Positions 61,734-64,000 of a DNA stretch of 64,000 nt are shown piece after piece. Position numbers and translations under genes: made by a program. Numbering within the stretch: the first letter of the stretch is position 1; each line of letters starts with the position of its first letter. This stretch comes from SKPT01 sp040905445. GTDB taxonomy: Bacteria > Planctomycetota > Phycisphaerae > Phycisphaerales > Phycisphaeraceae. The notes beneath the pieces are model-generated. The model was not told the origin of the DNA and ran no database searches. It saw only the letters and a list, made by a program, of their open reading frames with translations. Location of the stretch: the NCBI GenBank assembly GCA_040905445.1, contig JBBDRN010000020.1:295856-359855 (forward strand), in the 5' to 3' direction.

Positions 61734-63911
61734 TCAGCCGACGTCGATGAGGCCGAGCGCTTCGCCGTACTGGACGAGGAGCAGCCGGCGTAGGGTGGCG
61801 TGGTCGCGATTTTCGAGCATGGGGTCCTGCTCGACGATCTTCATGGCGTCGCGGCGGGCGAGCTGCAGGAGTTCGAGGTCGCGGGGGATCTCGGCGACGC
61901 GGAGCGGGGGCAGGCCGGCCTGTCGCGTGCCGAAGAACTCGCCCATGCCGCGGATTTCGAGGTCGAGCTCCGCGATGCGAAAGCCGTCGTTGGTCGACGC
62001 GATGGCGTCGAGGCGGTGGCGGGCTTGGTCGGTGGTGGGGTCGCTGATGAACGCGCAGACGCTGGTGCGGGCGTCGCTGGCGCGGCCGATGCGTCCGCGG
62101 AGCTGGTGGAGCTGCGCCAGGCCGAAGCGCTCGGCGTGCTCGATGACCATCATCGTGGCGTTGGGGACGTCGACGCCGACCTCGATGACGGTCGTGGCGA
62201 CGAGGACGTGCACCTTGCCGCGTCGGAAGCGGTCCATGACCTGCTCGCGCGTGGTGCGTTTCATGCGGCCGTGCACGTGGGCGACGTGGAACGCGTCACC
62301 CAGCCGCTGCTGGAGCATGCGGGCATGGTCGCCGACGTTCTTGAGCTGCGCCGCGGTTTCGGCGCGGCCGGCGTCGGCGTCGATGGTGGGGACGACGACG
62401 TACGCCTGTTCGCCACGCTCGAGGCGCTGGCGCATGTGGTCGTAGACGAGGTCGGCGCGGTCGGGTTCGACGATGCGGTTGACGATGGGGCCCCTTCCGG
62501 GCGGCAGGCCGTCGATCGTGGAGATGTCGAGATCGCCGAAGATGGTGAGGCTGAGCGTGCGCGGGATCGGCGTCGCGGTCATGACAAGGTGGTGGGGCGT
62601 CCGCCTCCTGTCGGGCGCGTCGCCGTCGCTGGGGGCGCTGCGGCCGCGGAAGACGGCGCGCTGCTGGACACCGAAGCGGTGCTGCTCGTCGATGACGACG
62701 ACGGCGAGGTCGCGAAACCGGACGCTCTCGGTGAACAGGGCGTGCGTGCCGACGAGCAGGTCGACCTCGCCGGCTTCGAGGCGGCGCAGCAGCGCGGTCC
62801 GCTCGGCGCTGGCGGCAGGCGGCTGACCGCCCGTCAGCAGGGCGAGTCGCACCTGCGAGCCTTCGAGCATGGCGCCGATCGAAGCGAAGTGCTGCTCGGC
62901 GAGCAGCTCGGTGGGGGCGACGAGGGCCCCCTGCTTGCGGTCGGCGACGGCCATGAGCAGCGCGTAGAGCGCGACGACGGTCTTGCCCGAGCCGACGTCG
63001 CCCTGGAGCAGGCGGTTCATGGGATGGGTGGCGGTCAGGTCGCGGGCGATCTCCTCGACGACGCGCTGCTGGCCGGGCGTCAGCTCGAACGGCAGGCGGG
63101 CGCGGATGTGGCGGGCGATCGCGTCGTTGTGCTTCAGCGGCGGCGCGGTGAGACGCTCGTGAACGTAAGCGCGCTTGACGGCGATGCCGAGCTGCAGCAG
63201 GAACAGTTCGTTGAACGCCAGGCGGCGGCGGGCGGCGGCGGCCTGCTCGTCGTCCTCGGGCTGGTGCGCCATGCGGTACGCATCGGCGAGCTCGGGCATC
63301 GCATGGTGCTCGCGCACCGCCGGCGGCAGCGGGTCGCGCACCAGCGGCAGCAGGCGCGGCAGGGCGTCGGCGATGATCCGTTCGATCTGGCCCGACGAGA
63401 GATCTTCGGTGGCGGGGTAGATCGGCCGCAGCCGTTCCTCGTGGGCCGGCGCAGCGTCGGGGTCGTCGAGCACCTCGATCCGGGGGTTGGTCATCTCGAA
63501 GTACCGGCCCTCACCGAAGCGCTGGACCTTGCCCTGGACGCGCACGTGCATACCCGCGGCCAGTCTCTTGAGCAGGTACGCGCCGTTGAACCAGACCAGC
63601 CGGAGCGTGTCAGTGTCGTCCTGGATGGTGGCTTCGAGGCGCGGGCGGCTGCCCGGGCGGGAGCGCGGCATCCAACGCATGGCGGCGATCACGCCGCGCG
63701 CCGAGCCGACGGTGTCGGCGGCGAGGTTGGCGATAGCGTCCTCGGCGGCTTCGCGCTGGTAGCGGGCGGGCAGGTGGCGCAGCAGGTCGCTGACGGTGTG
63801 GATACCAAGGCGGGCGAAGAGGCGCGCACGACGGTGGCTGACACCGGCGAGGGTGTCGACACGGTCGGCGAGCCGGAGCGGGGCTTCGGCGCGGTCGGTC
63901 GGGACGGCCAT
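61734..63911 (-). CDS. recG: ATP-dependent DNA helicase RecG
   Basis: Branch-migration helicase that rescues stalled replication forks, 725 residues. The N-terminal wedge/OB region (VDTLAGVSHRRARLFARLGI, HVRVQGKVQRFGEGRYFEM) is followed by helicase motifs LLQGDVGSGKTVVALYALL (Walker A, about 303-311), APTELLAEQHF, LLVGTHALF, VIDEQHRFGVQQR (about 406), MTATPIPRTLSLT and the C-terminal TTVIEVGVDVPNATMMVIEH, QLHQLRGRIGR. The ATG at 63911 is 6 bases after TAGAAT and has no Shine-Dalgarno sequence, suggesting a leaderless transcript. Confidence 0.97.
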   Translation of the reverse strand: MAVPTDRAEAPLRLADRVDTLAGVSHRRARLFARLGIHTVSDLLRHLPARYQREAAEDAIANLAADTVGSARGVIAAMRWMPRSRPGSRPRLEATIQDDTDTLRLVWFNGAYLLKRLAAGMHVRVQGKVQRFGEGRYFEMTNPRIEVLDDPDAAPAHEERLRPIYPATEDLSSGQIERIIADALPRLLPLVRDPLPPAVREHHAMPELADAYRMAHQPEDDEQAAAARRRLAFNELFLLQLGIAVKRAYVHERLTAPPLKHNDAIARHIRARLPFELTPGQQRVVEEIARDLTATHPMNRLLQGDVGSGKTVVALYALLMAVADRKQGALVAPTELLAEQHFASIGAMLEGSQVRLALLTGGQPPAASAERTALLRRLEAGEVDLLVGTHALFTESVRFRDLAVVVIDEQHRFGVQQRAVFRGRSAPSDGDAPDRRRTPHHLVMTATPIPRTLSLTIFGDLDISTIDGLPPGRGPIVNRIVEPDRADLVYDHMRQRLERGEQAYVVVPTIDADAGRAETAAQLKNVGDHARMLQQRLGDAFHVAHVHGRMKRTTREQVMDRFRRGKVHVLVATTVIEVGVDVPNATMMVIEHAERFGLAQLHQLRGRIGRASDARTSVCAFISDPTTDQARHRLDAIASTNDGFRIAELDLEIRGMGEFFGTRQAGLPPLRVAEIPRDLELLQLARRDAMKIVEQDPMLENRDHATLRRLLLVQYGEALGLIDVG

Positions 63912-63917
63912 GCCCCG

Positions 63918-63923
63918 ATTCTA
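63918..63923 (-). promoter_or_regulatory. TAGAAT -10-like box for leaderless recG
   Basis: On the minus strand TAGAAT ends 6 bases before the recG ATG. The same hexamer at the same distance stands before tsaB. No convincing -35 hexamer is seen. Confidence 0.4.
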
Positions 63924-64000
63924 GGGCCTGGCGGCACGTCGGCCCCGCACCCCCCCGGCGGGGGCGCGGGCGCCGCCGGGGCGCATAACAAAGCGTCATC

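Overview
This is a GC-rich window that is mostly densely coding. Its content suggests a member of the Planctomycetota, probably a Phycisphaerae-like lineage. Pointers are a secreted metalloprotease with dockerin-like repeats and a PEP-CTERM tail, a PurL with fused PurS-like domains, large secreted beta-helix and calcineurin-type proteins, DUF4056 and DUF418 proteins, and sugar-phosphate-isomerase-like proteins outside any catabolic operon. The assignment is an inference from gene content; no rRNA or tRNA gene was recognised. A 10-N assembly gap lies at 8176-8185.

Layout. 1-9.7 kb (+): end of a HEAT-repeat protein, smc, a PocR-GAF-SpoIIE phosphatase, tsaB and der. 9.8-14.5 kb (-): a secreted TIM-barrel-like protein, a secreted beta-helix protein and ispE. 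14.6-25.6 kb (+): xseB, a small membrane protein, a prepilin peptidase, an OmpA-type lipoprotein, hisH, a membrane-anchored lipase-like hydrolase, and an overlapping 1,978-residue polytopic membrane protein. 25.6-40.2 kb (mostly -): polA; a divergent TetR/OsmC pair; purL; an outer-membrane barrel; a hypothetical protein, SpoIIE phosphatase, DUF192 and gluQ run; and the PEP-CTERM metalloprotease. 40.5-43.5 kb (+): purN, a DUF4258/DUF2283-like pair and proA. 43.6-53.9 kb (-): DUF418 protein, rodA, mrdA, atpC, uvrA, a PHP-domain protein and rpsR. 54.2-64 kb: rpmA (+), a purple-acid-phosphatase-like lipoprotein (-), a TIM-barrel isomerase-like protein (-), DUF4056 lipoprotein (-), a second isomerase-like protein (+), an SPW-VKOR-SPW membrane protein (+) and recG (-).

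Most genes are housekeeping: DNA repair and replication (smc, xseB, polA, uvrA, recG), translation (der, tsaB, gluQ, rpsR, rpmA), purine, histidine, proline and isoprenoid synthesis, and cell elongation (rodA with mrdA). They are scattered rather than grouped into classical pathway operons: atpC has no atpD beside it, rpmA has no rplU, and hisH has no hisF.

The most unusual signal is a dense set of short palindromic repeats of several families. Three near-complete copies of a roughly 90-105 bp double-hairpin element lie between genes (17.4, 45.0 and 61.6 kb), and a half copy sits in frame inside smc. Other repeat families sit in frame inside purL, gluQ and mrdA, and possibly uvrA, and one supplies the C-terminal tail and stop codon of mrdA. 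This resembles the way palindromic elements invade Rickettsia genes, and is the best candidate here for something little described.

A second recurrent feature is a TANNNT hexamer 6-7 bases before the start codon of genes that lack a Shine-Dalgarno sequence (tsaB, polA, purN, recG and one hypothetical gene), suggesting leaderless transcripts. The only gene-free stretch above 300 bases is 41717-42207, which holds a long inverted repeat and an AT-rich patch. The 276 bases at 1336-1611 before smc show no recognised element apart from the smc ribosome binding site.
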